Part shown: positions 1 to 6,308 of the stretch, piece by piece
Position numbering within the stretch: the first letter of the stretch is position 1
Layout: each line of letters begins with the position of its first letter
NCBI GenBank assembly: GCA_023388835.1
Contig: JAEWFK010000141.1
Location: forward strand, 1 to 7,724
Direction: 5' to 3'
DNA: 7,724 nt
DNA from: Pseudomonadota bacterium
GTDB taxonomy: Bacteria > Pseudomonadota > Gammaproteobacteria > Burkholderiales > Burkholderiaceae_B
The notes under the pieces: model-generated
What the model was told of the DNA's origin: nothing
The model's database searches: none
Seen by the model: the letters and a program-made list of their open reading frames with translations, nothing else
Position numbers and translations under genes: made by a program

Positions 1-2
1 AA

Positions 3-1964
3 GCCCGGAACGATGTAGCGCAGCACCAGCAAGGTGAAGCCTAGCGCCAGGAAGCCATAGACTCCGAAGAGCGCGGCATGGGCGTGCACCGGCGTGGTGT
101 TCAGGCCCTGGATGTAGTACAGGGAGATCGGCGGATTCACCATGAAACCGAAGACGCCCGCACCCAGCATGTTCCAGAAGGCCACGGCCACGAAGCACAT
201 GAGCGGCCATTTAATCGCGTGCATCCAGGGGGCGCGTTCCTTCAGGCGCCAGTTTTCGAACGCTTCGTAACCCAGCACGATCAGGGGCACGACTTCCAGT
301 GCGCTGAAGGAGGCGCCGATGGCCATCACGGGCGTGGTGGTGCCGGCAAAGTACAGGTGATGCAGCGTGCCGGGAACGCCGCCCAGCATGAAGAGCGAAG
401 CCGATGCCAGGCTGGCGATGGTCGCGCCGCGCTTGGAAACCAGGCCCATGGTCGAGAAGATGAATGCCAAAGCCGTGGTGGCGAACACTTCGAAGAAGCC
501 TTCGACCCACAGATGCACCACCCACCAGCGCCAGTATTCCATGATGGTGATGTGGGTACGTTCGCCGTAGAACAGACCGGTGCCGTAGAACAGGCCCACC
601 GCCACGATCGAGAAGGTCAGAAGCGCCAGCAGGTTCTTGTCGCCTTCCTGGCGGAACGCGGGCAGAATGCCGCGCAACATGAGCAGAAGCCAGAAGGCCA
701 AGCCCAGGAACTTCACGATCTGCCAGAAGCGTCCCAATTCCAGGTACTCATAGCCTTGGTGGCCCAACCAGAAGTTGAGATGCGCGGGAAGAATGTGATT
801 GATCGCCAGGAAATTGCCGATATAGGAACCGACTACCAATACGATCAAGGCCCAGAACAGGATGTCCACGCCAAGCTTCTGGTACTTGGGATCCTTGCCG
901 CCATTGATCAATGGCACCAGGAACAGGCCCCCGGCCAGGAAGCCGGCCGCAATCCAGAACAGCGCCGTCTGCAAATGCCAGGTGCGGGTGAGCGAATACG
1001 GGAACCACTGCGATACATCGATGCCGTAGAAGGTCTGACCTTCCACTGTGTAGTGCGCGGTGAAGCCGCCCAGCAAAATCTGGAAGATGAACAGACCGAC
1101 AACCATCAACAAGTACTTGCCCAGCGCGCGCTGTGAAGGCGTGAGCGCAACGAGAGTGAGCGGGTCCTGTTTCGGTGCGGCGGGCTCGGGTTCTTCGCGA
1201 TGCATGAAGGCCCAGCCCCAGACCAGGAAGGCAATACCGGCAAGCAGCAATACCACGCTGACCACCGACCACACGACGTTGCTCGTGGAAGGACCATTGC
1301 CAATCAGCGGCTCATGCGGCCAATTGTTGGTGTAGCTCACTTCGGTATTGGGTCGCTCGGTGGCCGCGGCCCAGGCGGTCCAGAAATAGAACTTCGCCAG
1401 ATCAGCACGGCGCTCCGCACTGGGAAGAGTGTCCTCTTTCATGGCAAAGCTTTCGCGGGAACCTTGCAGTTCCGGGTGGGAACCGTAGAGCTTGTCGTAG
1501 TACACCGACACCTGCTCGATCGCTTGGGCACGACGCTCGGAAATCGTCACGACCTCGGTAACGGGGTCGACCGTGTTCTTGCGGTACTCGCGCTGCAGTT
1601 CATCCTTCAGCCAAGCCTGGTCGCGCGGAGTCAGCTGGTCGAATGGAACGCCGGCGGCTTCGTGCGCACCGAGATCCAGCCAGGCCAGCAACTCACGATG
1701 CAGCCAGTCGGCCGTCCAGTCCGGCGCCTGGTAGGCACCGTGGCCCCAAATCGAACCGACCTGCATGCCGCCGGTGCTTTGCCAGGCGGTCTGACCGTCG
1801 AGAATCTGTTCTTTGGTCATGATTTGACGACCGGAGTCAGTCACGACCTGCGACGGAATGGGCGGCACATGCTTGTAGAGTTCCCCCCCGCTCCATCCGA
1901 GGACTCCAAAGGTCACCACCAGCACGGCTGCCAGTAGCCACCACAACTTCTTATATTCACGCAT
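3..1964 (-). CDS. norB: Quinol-dependent nitric oxide reductase, qNOR (C-terminus cut by window edge)
   Basis: Inner-membrane enzyme that reduces two NO to N2O with electrons from quinol. I translated 654 codons without a stop; family members run to about 750-760 residues, so roughly 100 C-terminal residues lie beyond the left edge. Residues about 7-27 form a first membrane helix. Residues about 28-225 are the periplasmic cytochrome-c-like domain, with no CxxCH heme motif, which is typical of single-subunit qNOR rather than NorBC. The catalytic helices follow. All expected metal ligands are visible: His330 and His629 (low-spin heme b), His627 (heme b3), and His484, His535, His536 and Glu488 (non-heme FeB). 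Glu492 is the second conserved active-site glutamate. The start is an ATG with AAGGAG six bases upstream. It overlaps the end of norA by 8 bases, so co-transcription from the sigma54 promoter and translational coupling are likely. No norC is seen. A run of seven G lies in codons 25-28. Confidence 0.97.
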   Translation of the reverse strand, partial: MREYKKLWWLLAAVLVVTFGVLGWSGGELYKHVPPIPSQVVTDSGRQIMTKEQILDGQTAWQSTGGMQVGSIWGHGAYQAPDWTADWLHRELLAWLDLGAHEAAGVPFDQLTPRDQAWLKDELQREYRKNTVDPVTEVVTISERRAQAIEQVSVYYDKLYGSHPELQGSRESFAMKEDTLPSAERRADLAKFYFWTAWAAATERPNTEVSYTNNWPHEPLIGNGPSTSNVVWSVVSVVLLLAGIAFLVWGWAFMHREEPEPAAPKQDPLTLVALTPSQRALGKYLLMVVGLFIFQILLGGFTAHYTVEGQTFYGIDVSQWFPYSLTRTWHLQTALFWIAAGFLAGGLFLVPLINGGKDPKYQKLGVDILFWALIVLVVGSYIGNFLAINHILPAHLNFWLGHQGYEYLELGRFWQIVKFLGLAFWLLLMLRGILPAFRQEGDKNLLALLTFSIVAVGLFYGTGLFYGERTHITIMEYWRWWVVHLWVEGFFEVFATTALAFIFSTMGLVSKRGATIASLASASLFMLGGVPGTLHHLYFAGTTTPVMAIGASFSALEVVPLIVLGYEAFENWRLKERAPWMHAIKWPLMCFVAVAFWNMLGAGVFGFMVNPPISLYYIQGLNTTPVHAHAALFGVYGFLALGFTLLVLRYIVPG

Positions 1965-2463
1965 TTTGCGCTCCTTTGACTGCTTGCGAAGCTTTTGCGA
2001 ACAGCACGTCGTTTTCCAGATGAATGTGCTGCGACAATTCCCGCGCGTAGGCGCCCAGTCCCTCGTAAAGGCTGCGCCAGGTGTTACAGGCGCCCTCGGG
2101 CAGGATGAGATCGTTGGTGATGCGATGGATGCGCTCCATCGCATCAAAATGCTGCTGGTGCTCGAACATCATCACCGAGATCGGGCCGCCGGCCGGACCG
2201 TTCAGGCCGCGCGCGAGCATGGGGAACAACACCTGTTCTTCCTTGAGCATGTGGCTCTCGAGCTCCTGCAGGTGCGCTTCCAATTCGTCAGCCAAGCCTT
2301 CCGGGCATTGCGCGTGGCCGGCATGGACATGTTCAACTCTCCTGGAGAGCCGAATCAGCTCGGGCAGCTGGACGCGATGGCCGGTATGGAAGCGGCCGAC
2401 AATAAAATCGATGAGTTCTTCTGTAGCGAGCTTGCCAAGCTCCATGGGGACGGGGGCATTCAT
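1957..2463 (-). CDS. norA: Hemerythrin-like di-iron protein of the YtfE/DnrN/NorA family, short form
   Basis: Cytoplasmic di-iron protein of 168 residues, expected to bind or scavenge NO or to help repair damaged iron-sulfur and iron centres. Compared from memory with E. coli YtfE, the di-iron ligands match at a constant offset of 58: His26, His47, His71, Glu75, His102, His146 and Glu150. Flanking motifs such as QLPELI, EEQVLFPM and HIHLEND also fit the family. The N-terminal ScdA-like domain of about 55-60 residues with paired cysteines is absent. It cannot be restored by an earlier start, because an in-frame stop lies about 12 codons upstream. The start is an ATG with AAGGA nine bases before it. 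This is the first gene of the norA-norB operon, divergent from norR, and its stop codon lies inside the first codons of norB. In Ralstonia the equivalent gene is called norA; ytfE or dnrN would be equally defensible names. Confidence 0.93.
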   Translation of the reverse strand: MNAPVPMELGKLATEELIDFIVGRFHTGHRVQLPELIRLSRRVEHVHAGHAQCPEGLADELEAHLQELESHMLKEEQVLFPMLARGLNGPAGGPISVMMFEHQQHFDAMERIHRITNDLILPEGACNTWRSLYEGLGAYARELSQHIHLENDVLFAKASQAVKGAQNA

Positions 2464-2468
2464 GAAAT
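2464..2468 (-). other. 5' leader end of norA (start-proximal segment)
   Basis: On the minus strand a short leader of about 26 bases is predicted between the sigma54 start point (near 2490) and the norA ATG at 2463. The ribosome-binding AAGGA lies at about 2473-2477, nine bases from the ATG. Nothing else, such as a riboswitch or attenuator, fits in so short a leader, so regulation is probably transcriptional. Confidence 0.4.
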
Positions 2469-2499
2469 CGTCCTTCGTAGTGAGTCGTAACCCCTACCA

Positions 2500-2515
2500 C
2501 GCAACCTTCATGCCA
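2500..2515 (-). promoter_or_regulatory. Sigma54 (-24/-12) promoter of norA-norB
   Basis: Read on the minus strand, TGGCATG (2515-2509), four bases, then TTGCG (2504-2500). The invariant GG (2514-2513) and GC (2502-2501) are separated by exactly ten bases, matching TGGCAYR-N4-TTGCW at nearly every position. Transcription would begin near 2490. The NorR boxes lie about 40-95 bases upstream of the -24 element, a normal enhancer position. A sigma54 promoter needs an AAA+ activator, and norR is the adjacent divergent gene. Confidence 0.9.
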
Positions 2516-2556
2516 ACTTTTTTACAGGGTTTACCCAGGCCCTTACTGTGAATGTA

Positions 2557-2569
2557 GGTATAAAACACC
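2557..2569. promoter_or_regulatory. NorR enhancer box 1 (GGT-N7-ACC)
   Basis: Exact GGT (2557-2559), seven bases, ACC (2567-2569). This is the published consensus for NorR sites in beta- and gammaproteobacteria. It is the box nearest the norA promoter. The sequence TATAAA (2559-2564) lies inside it and could double as a -10 for norR, but I found no -35 at suitable spacing. Confidence 0.85.
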
Positions 2570-2580
2570 CTGTCACCACG

Positions 2581-2593
2581 GGTATTTTTTACC
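2581..2593. promoter_or_regulatory. NorR enhancer box 2 (GGT-N7-ACC)
   Basis: Exact GGT (2581-2583), seven bases (A then six T), ACC (2591-2593). Its centre is 24 bases from the centre of box 1. The AT-only core is shared with box 3. Confidence 0.87.
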
Positions 2594-2598
2594 ATCAT

Positions 2599-2611
2599 GG
2601 TAATATTTACC
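2599..2611. promoter_or_regulatory. NorR enhancer box 3 (GGT-N7-ACC), abutting the norR start
   Basis: Exact GGT (2599-2601), seven A/T bases, ACC (2609-2611). Its centre is 18 bases from that of box 2. It ends two bases before the preferred norR ATG at 2614, so bound NorR would cover the place where a norR ribosome-binding site would normally be encoded. This suggests autoregulation of norR. Confidence 0.86.
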
Positions 2612-2613
2612 CC

Positions 2614-4197
2614 ATGGATCCACTCATATTGGCCGACCTCGTCACACACCTACCTGATGCTGTCCGCTTGCAGCGCATCGTGCAGACCCTGCGACAGCGT
2701 TTTCGCTCCGACGCCGTGGGTCTGCTCAAGCTCGACGAGGGCAGCCTGCGGCTGGTGGCGGCGGCCGGCCTGGCCGATGAAGCACTGGGGAGGCGCTTCG
2801 CCGTGGCCGAGCATCCGCGCTTTGCCACCATACTTTCACGGCGTGAGCCGACTTGGTTCGAGCCCGGTAGCGTGCTGCCCGACCCCTACGATGGGTTGCT
2901 CGACGACCGGCGCGGCGCGCCCCTGCCGGTCCACGACTGCCTGGGCATGAGTCTGCATATCGAGGGCAAGCCATGGGGCGCCCTCACGCTCGACGCCTTG
3001 CAGACCGGCACCTTCGATGAAGAAGCGCAGATGGACTTGCAGCGCTACGCCTTACTGCTAGAGGCCGCAATCCGGGTCACCAAGCTGGAGAAAGAAAACC
3101 GCAACCTTCGTCAGTTGAGCAACAGCGCGGTCGACGATCTGCAGATCATCGACGACAAGGAAATCATCGGCCAGAGCGAAGCCATTTCGCAGCTGCTGCA
3201 TGAACTCGATGTGGTCGCCGACTCCGACCTGCCGGTGCTGTTGCTGGGCGAGACCGGCGTAGGGAAGGAACTCTTCGCCAGGCGGCTGCACCGGCACTCC
3301 AGGCGGCGCAAGAAACCGATGGTGCATGTGAATTGCGCCGCACTCCCCGAATCGCTGGCGGAAAGCGAACTGTTCGGTCACGTCAAAGGGGCGTTCTCCG
3401 GCGCTACGCAAGACCGCGCGGGCCGCTTCGAGGCTGCTCAGGGCGGCACGCTGTTTCTCGACGAAGTGGGCGAACTTCCGCTATCGGTCCAGGCCAAGCT
3501 GCTTCGCGCGCTGCAGAACGGTGAAATCCAGCGCCTGGGAACAGACGCCGTCATCAAGACCGACGTACGCATCATTGCGGCGACGAACCGGCAGTTGAAG
3601 GAAAACACCCTTGAAGGCAGCTTCCGGGCGGACCTCTATCACCGGCTCTCGGTATACCCCGTCCACATCCCGCCCTTGCGGGACCGCGGCCGTGATGTGC
3701 TGATATTGGCGGGCCATTTTCTGGAGTTCAACCGCGCTCGCCTGGGCGTACGCGGTCTGAGACTGTCCTATGGGGCCGAAGAAGCCCTGCTGAGCTACCC
3801 CTGGCCTGGCAATGTGCGGGAACTCGAACACGTCATCAGCCGCGCGGCACTCAAGATGCTGAGCCGCGGCGCCTCGCGCGACCAGATATTGACCTTGCCG
3901 GCCGAACTGCTGGACCTGGATCTGCCCCAGGGCGCCATGGCGGAAACGACGGGCCCGTTCAGCGCTGGTCGCCCGGATGCGATCAGCGGCAAGGAACAGG
4001 AATTCAGCGGTATGCCGCCGCCCCCCGCTCCGCTGCGCGCGGCGTTGGAACACTACGAGCGCGCTCTTATTCAGCATGCGCTGCAAGCGTCTGATGACAA
4101 CTGGGCGCGTGCCGCCAGATTGCTCGAAATCGATTCAAGCAATCTTCACAAACGAGCCAAAAAATTGGGTATCAAGGCGGAATCCGCAGGCGACTGA
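2614..4197 (+). CDS. norR: NO-responsive sigma54-dependent transcriptional activator NorR
   Basis: Cytoplasmic enhancer-binding protein of 527 residues that senses NO and activates norA-norB. An N-terminal GAF domain (about 15-165) holds a mononuclear iron centre. Residues matching those implicated in E. coli NorR are visible: Arg69, Asp90 and Asp93 in DPYDG, His107, Cys109 and Asp127. The AAA+ domain (about 184-415) has Walker A GETGVGKE (212-219), a sigma54-contact loop at 259-264 reading GAFSGA instead of GAFTGA, Walker B LFLDE (280-284), and WPGNVREL (397-404) in the sensor II region. After a proline-rich linker (about 435-475) a Fis-type HTH occupies 478-520. I chose ATG 2614 because the protein then aligns with the E. 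coli N-terminus. A GTG at 2548 would add 22 residues encoded by the NorR boxes. ATG 2614 has no clear Shine-Dalgarno. The gene is divergent from norA and convergent with the tautomerase gene 13 bases downstream. Confidence 0.96.
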   Translation: MDPLILADLVTHLPDAVRLQRIVQTLRQRFRSDAVGLLKLDEGSLRLVAAAGLADEALGRRFAVAEHPRFATILSRREPTWFEPGSVLPDPYDGLLDDRRGAPLPVHDCLGMSLHIEGKPWGALTLDALQTGTFDEEAQMDLQRYALLLEAAIRVTKLEKENRNLRQLSNSAVDDLQIIDDKEIIGQSEAISQLLHELDVVADSDLPVLLLGETGVGKELFARRLHRHSRRRKKPMVHVNCAALPESLAESELFGHVKGAFSGATQDRAGRFEAAQGGTLFLDEVGELPLSVQAKLLRALQNGEIQRLGTDAVIKTDVRIIAATNRQLKENTLEGSFRADLYHRLSVYPVHIPPLRDRGRDVLILAGHFLEFNRARLGVRGLRLSYGAEEALLSYPWPGNVRELEHVISRAALKMLSRGASRDQILTLPAELLDLDLPQGAMAETTGPFSAGRPDAISGKEQEFSGMPPPPAPLRAALEHYERALIQHALQASDDNWARAARLLEIDSSNLHKRAKKLGIKAESAGD

Positions 4198-4210
4198 ACG
4201 TAGGCACCGC

Positions 4211-4585
4211 TCACCGGGAGGCAAGCGCCGTCAGGCCATTGGCCATGCCCATGTCGCCCTTCGGGAAGTCCACCAGCCGTACGCGGACATGATGCTCTTC
4301 GCTCAAGCCGGTGGACTCCGCCGCCGCCCGACTGAGCATGGCAACGAGCGCGTCTTTCTGTGGCTGTGTGCGGCCCTCGATCAGATCGACCACGATCAGG
4401 ACGGCCGCCGTGCCGAATTGCCCCGCGCACAGGAAGGCATCTTCCGCGAGCTCCTGCAGCAGTACCCGCACCGACGACAGAGGCGCCCCTATGCTTTCCA
4501 CGACGGCGTCGGAGCAACGTTGCATGAGTTCAGTCTTCTTTTCCGCCGGCAGGCCGTGGGTGGTCGTGATCGTTACGTAAGGCAC
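4211..4585 (-). CDS. Tautomerase-superfamily (4-oxalocrotonate tautomerase/MIF-like) protein
   Basis: Small cytoplasmic protein of 124 residues starting Met-Pro. In this superfamily the N-terminal proline, exposed after methionine removal, is the catalytic base in keto-enol tautomerisation or related dehalogenase and decarboxylase reactions. Two beta-alpha-beta units are apparent (about 2-55 and 61-115), the second opening with VLIVVDLIEGR, so this is a fused double-unit member rather than the 60-residue 4-OT type. Charged residues that could serve as substrate anchors include Arg40 and Arg72, but I cannot assign a substrate. The start is GTG (4585-4583), supported by AGGAG six bases upstream; no ATG gives the Met-Pro terminus. 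It converges with norR (13 bases between stops, no hairpin terminator seen) and diverges from the SirB2-like gene. No degradation pathway genes are nearby. Confidence 0.85.
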   Translation of the reverse strand: MPYVTITTTHGLPAEKKTELMQRCSDAVVESIGAPLSSVRVLLQELAEDAFLCAGQFGTAAVLIVVDLIEGRTQPQKDALVAMLSRAAAESTGLSEEHHVRVRLVDFPKGDMGMANGLTALASR

Positions 4586-4614
4586 GGAAGTCTCCTGGGG
4601 TTTTCAGAGGCTCT

Positions 4615-4642
4615 ATACTACCCTCGCAGCGCGCCGGCGCAA
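4615..4642 (-). promoter_or_regulatory. Candidate sigma70 promoter of the tautomerase gene
   Basis: On the minus strand TTGCGC (4642-4637) is followed after 16 bases by TAGTAT (4620-4615). This leaves a leader of about 20 bases before the AGGAG and the GTG start. The match is fair but the spacer is very G+C rich, so the call is tentative. No equally good promoter for the divergent SirB2-like gene is evident in the same 101-base gap. Confidence 0.35.
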
Positions 4643-4686
4643 GCAGCGGGCGACCGCTTCCCTTTCCCCGAAACGACCTGGACTCA

Positions 4687-5067
4687 ATGAATTATCTGCT
4701 CATCAAGCACTTGCACGTCACGGCCGCCGGCCTCAGCATCCTGTTCTTCATCATCCGCGCCTACTGGTCGGTCAAGGAGAACCCCATATTGCAGAAGAAA
4801 GTGGTGAAGATACTGCCGCATGTGATCGACACCGTGCTGCTGGCTGCAGCCATTCTGCTGTCCATCATGCTCGGCCCCGCCGCCGCGCAACCCTGGGTAT
4901 TGACCAAGATCGTATTGCTCATTGCCTACATCGGCGTGGGCACCATCGCGATCAAGCGCGGACGGACGCCGCGCAGCCGCGCTATCGCTGCCGTGATCGC
5001 CGTGGCCATCTTCGCCTATATCGTCGGTGTGGCGATCAAGCATCATCCCGCCTCCTGGTTCTTCTGA
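4687..5067 (+). CDS. SirB2-family small inner-membrane protein
   Basis: A 126-residue protein with four predicted membrane helices at about 4-24, 43-63, 69-89 and 98-118, joined by short basic loops (KKVVK; KRGRTPRSR). The length and features such as KHLHVTAAG (7-15), Arg24 in the first helix and the LPHVIDT motif with His45 fit the SirB2 family. That family was named for a Salmonella invasion-gene upregulator locus, and its biochemical role is not established. The histidines at 8, 10 and 45 sit near helix ends and could bind metal or heme, which is speculation. The start ATG has only a weak GGA four bases before it. The stop is 13 bases before the patatin gene on the same strand, so the two are probably co-transcribed. 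Confidence 0.82.
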   Translation: MNYLLIKHLHVTAAGLSILFFIIRAYWSVKENPILQKKVVKILPHVIDTVLLAAAILLSIMLGPAAAQPWVLTKIVLLIAYIGVGTIAIKRGRTPRSRAIAAVIAVAIFAYIVGVAIKHHPASWFF

Positions 5068-5080
5068 GTACCGGACATCC

Positions 5081-6259
5081 ATGCCGGCCAAGCTCGAACT
5101 GCCTTCCTATGAAACCGTCGCCCTGGTGCTGCAAGGCGGCGGCGCACTGGGCGCCTATCAGGCGGGCGTCTTCGAGGGTCTGCAAGAAGCCGCGGTACCT
5201 CTGAACCGGCTCGCCGGCATATCGATCGGCGCGCTCAATACTGCCATCATCGCCGGCAACCCGCCCGGCCACCGTCTGGAACGCCTGCGCGAGTTCTGGG
5301 AAACCATCTGCCAACCCAATACGCCGCTGGCCGCCCTGCCGCCTTTCGTGGAACAGTCGATCTTCAATATGAGCGACGCTACCCGACAGTGGCTGGGGCA
5401 CATGAACGCCACCCGCGCCGTGCTCGACGGGCAGAACGGCTTCTTCCGCCCGCGCACGCCCGCACCAGTCATGCCGTTCATGCATTCGGAACCGGGCGCA
5501 GCCAGCTATTACGACATCAGCGAGCTGAAAGCCACGCTTGAACGGCTGTGCGACTTCGATCGCATCAACGCCAGCGAACTGCACGTATCGGTGGGCGCTG
5601 TCAACGTGCGCAACGGCAACTTCGTTTACTTCGATAATCGCGAGACCCGCCTGCGTCCCGAGCATTTCATGGCCTCGGGCGCACTGCCCCCTGCCTTCCC
5701 TGCAGTGGAAATCGACGGCGAGTATTACTGGGACGGCGGCCTGGTCTCGAACACCCCGCTGGGCCATGTCCTGCAAGCGCGTCCCATGCGCGACACGCTT
5801 GTCTTTCAGGTTGACTTATGGAGCGCCCGCGGCGCCGCGCCCACCAACATGAGCGAAGTCTCCGATCGCATGCAGGATATCCGCTATTCCAGCCGCACCC
5901 GTTTCGTGACGGAGCACTTCCGCCAGTCGCAGGAAATGCGCCATCTGCTCTGGCGCATGCTGCAAGACATTCCCGAAGACGTACGCGCGCGTTCAGAATA
6001 CGTGAAGCTGGCCGAAGAGGTCAGCAGCGCCAAGTGCTACAACATCGTGCACCTGATCTTCAGGAACCAGCCCTACGACCTGCACTACAAAGATCACCAG
6101 TTCGGTCTGGCCGCCATGCGGGAACACTGGCAGCATGGCTTGGCTGACATCCGCAAAACGCTCGCCGACCCCGCCCGCCTCGCCATGCCGCATCCGGACA
6201 TCGGTTTTGTCACCCACGACGTCCATCGCGAAGAACTCGAAGAACGCATGAGCCGCTAG
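5081..6259 (+). CDS. Patatin-like phospholipase/acyl hydrolase (DUF3734-type C-terminus)
   Basis: A 392-residue patatin-fold serine hydrolase, expected to release acyl chains from lipids or other esters with a Ser-Asp dyad. The oxyanion loop QGGGALGAYQAG is at 18-29, the nucleophile elbow GISIG puts the catalytic serine at 48, and the partner aspartate is Asp218 in WDGG. The nucleophile sits only 24 residues after the oxyanion loop, as in bacterial patatins. The patatin domain spans about 12-235. The C-terminal part (about 250-370, with RYSSRTRFVTEH and later YKDHQFG) resembles the DUF3734 extension. No signal peptide is seen, so it is probably cytoplasmic or membrane-peripheral. I chose ATG 5081, which has CCGGA five bases upstream. 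A GTG at 5027 would overlap the SirB2-like gene. It is the second gene of a likely two-gene unit and converges with the transporter gene 49 bases away. The substrate is unknown. Confidence 0.92.
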   Translation: MPAKLELPSYETVALVLQGGGALGAYQAGVFEGLQEAAVPLNRLAGISIGALNTAIIAGNPPGHRLERLREFWETICQPNTPLAALPPFVEQSIFNMSDATRQWLGHMNATRAVLDGQNGFFRPRTPAPVMPFMHSEPGAASYYDISELKATLERLCDFDRINASELHVSVGAVNVRNGNFVYFDNRETRLRPEHFMASGALPPAFPAVEIDGEYYWDGGLVSNTPLGHVLQARPMRDTLVFQVDLWSARGAAPTNMSEVSDRMQDIRYSSRTRFVTEHFRQSQEMRHLLWRMLQDIPEDVRARSEYVKLAEEVSSAKCYNIVHLIFRNQPYDLHYKDHQFGLAAMREHWQHGLADIRKTLADPARLAMPHPDIGFVTHDVHREELEERMSR

Positions 6260-6308
6260 GAGACAATCCGAGGGCAGCGTCGTCCCGCGCCCCACCCCAC
6301 ACGAGTGA

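Noticed and set aside
78..1136. Long plus-strand open frame of 352 codons
   Set aside because: It lies opposite norB, whose translation shows every qNOR ligand. The plus-strand product is rich in Gln, His and Glu, resembles nothing known, and is the usual high-G+C shadow.
1200..1937. Plus-strand open frame of 245 codons
   Set aside because: Shadow of the periplasmic domain of norB, with no ribosome-binding site and no recognisable motif.
1966..2490. Plus-strand open frame of 174 codons opposite norA
   Set aside because: It is antisense to a gene with a complete set of di-iron ligands and runs across the sigma54 leader. No family resemblance.
2527..2536. GGGTTTACCC between the NorR boxes and the -24 element, as a possible fourth NorR site
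   Set aside because: GGT and ACC are separated by only two bases instead of seven, so it does not fit the consensus.
2516..2556. Possible IHF site between the enhancer boxes and the sigma54 promoter
   Set aside because: I found no acceptable WATCAA-N4-TTR match on either strand, and the short enhancer distance may not need one.
3481..4086. Minus-strand open frame of 201 codons inside norR
   Set aside because: Mirror frame of the conserved AAA+ domain, without domain features.
5036..5776. Minus-strand open frame of 246 codons opposite the patatin gene
   Set aside because: The sense strand carries the Ser48/Asp218 dyad and oxyanion motif, while the antisense product has no coherent domain.
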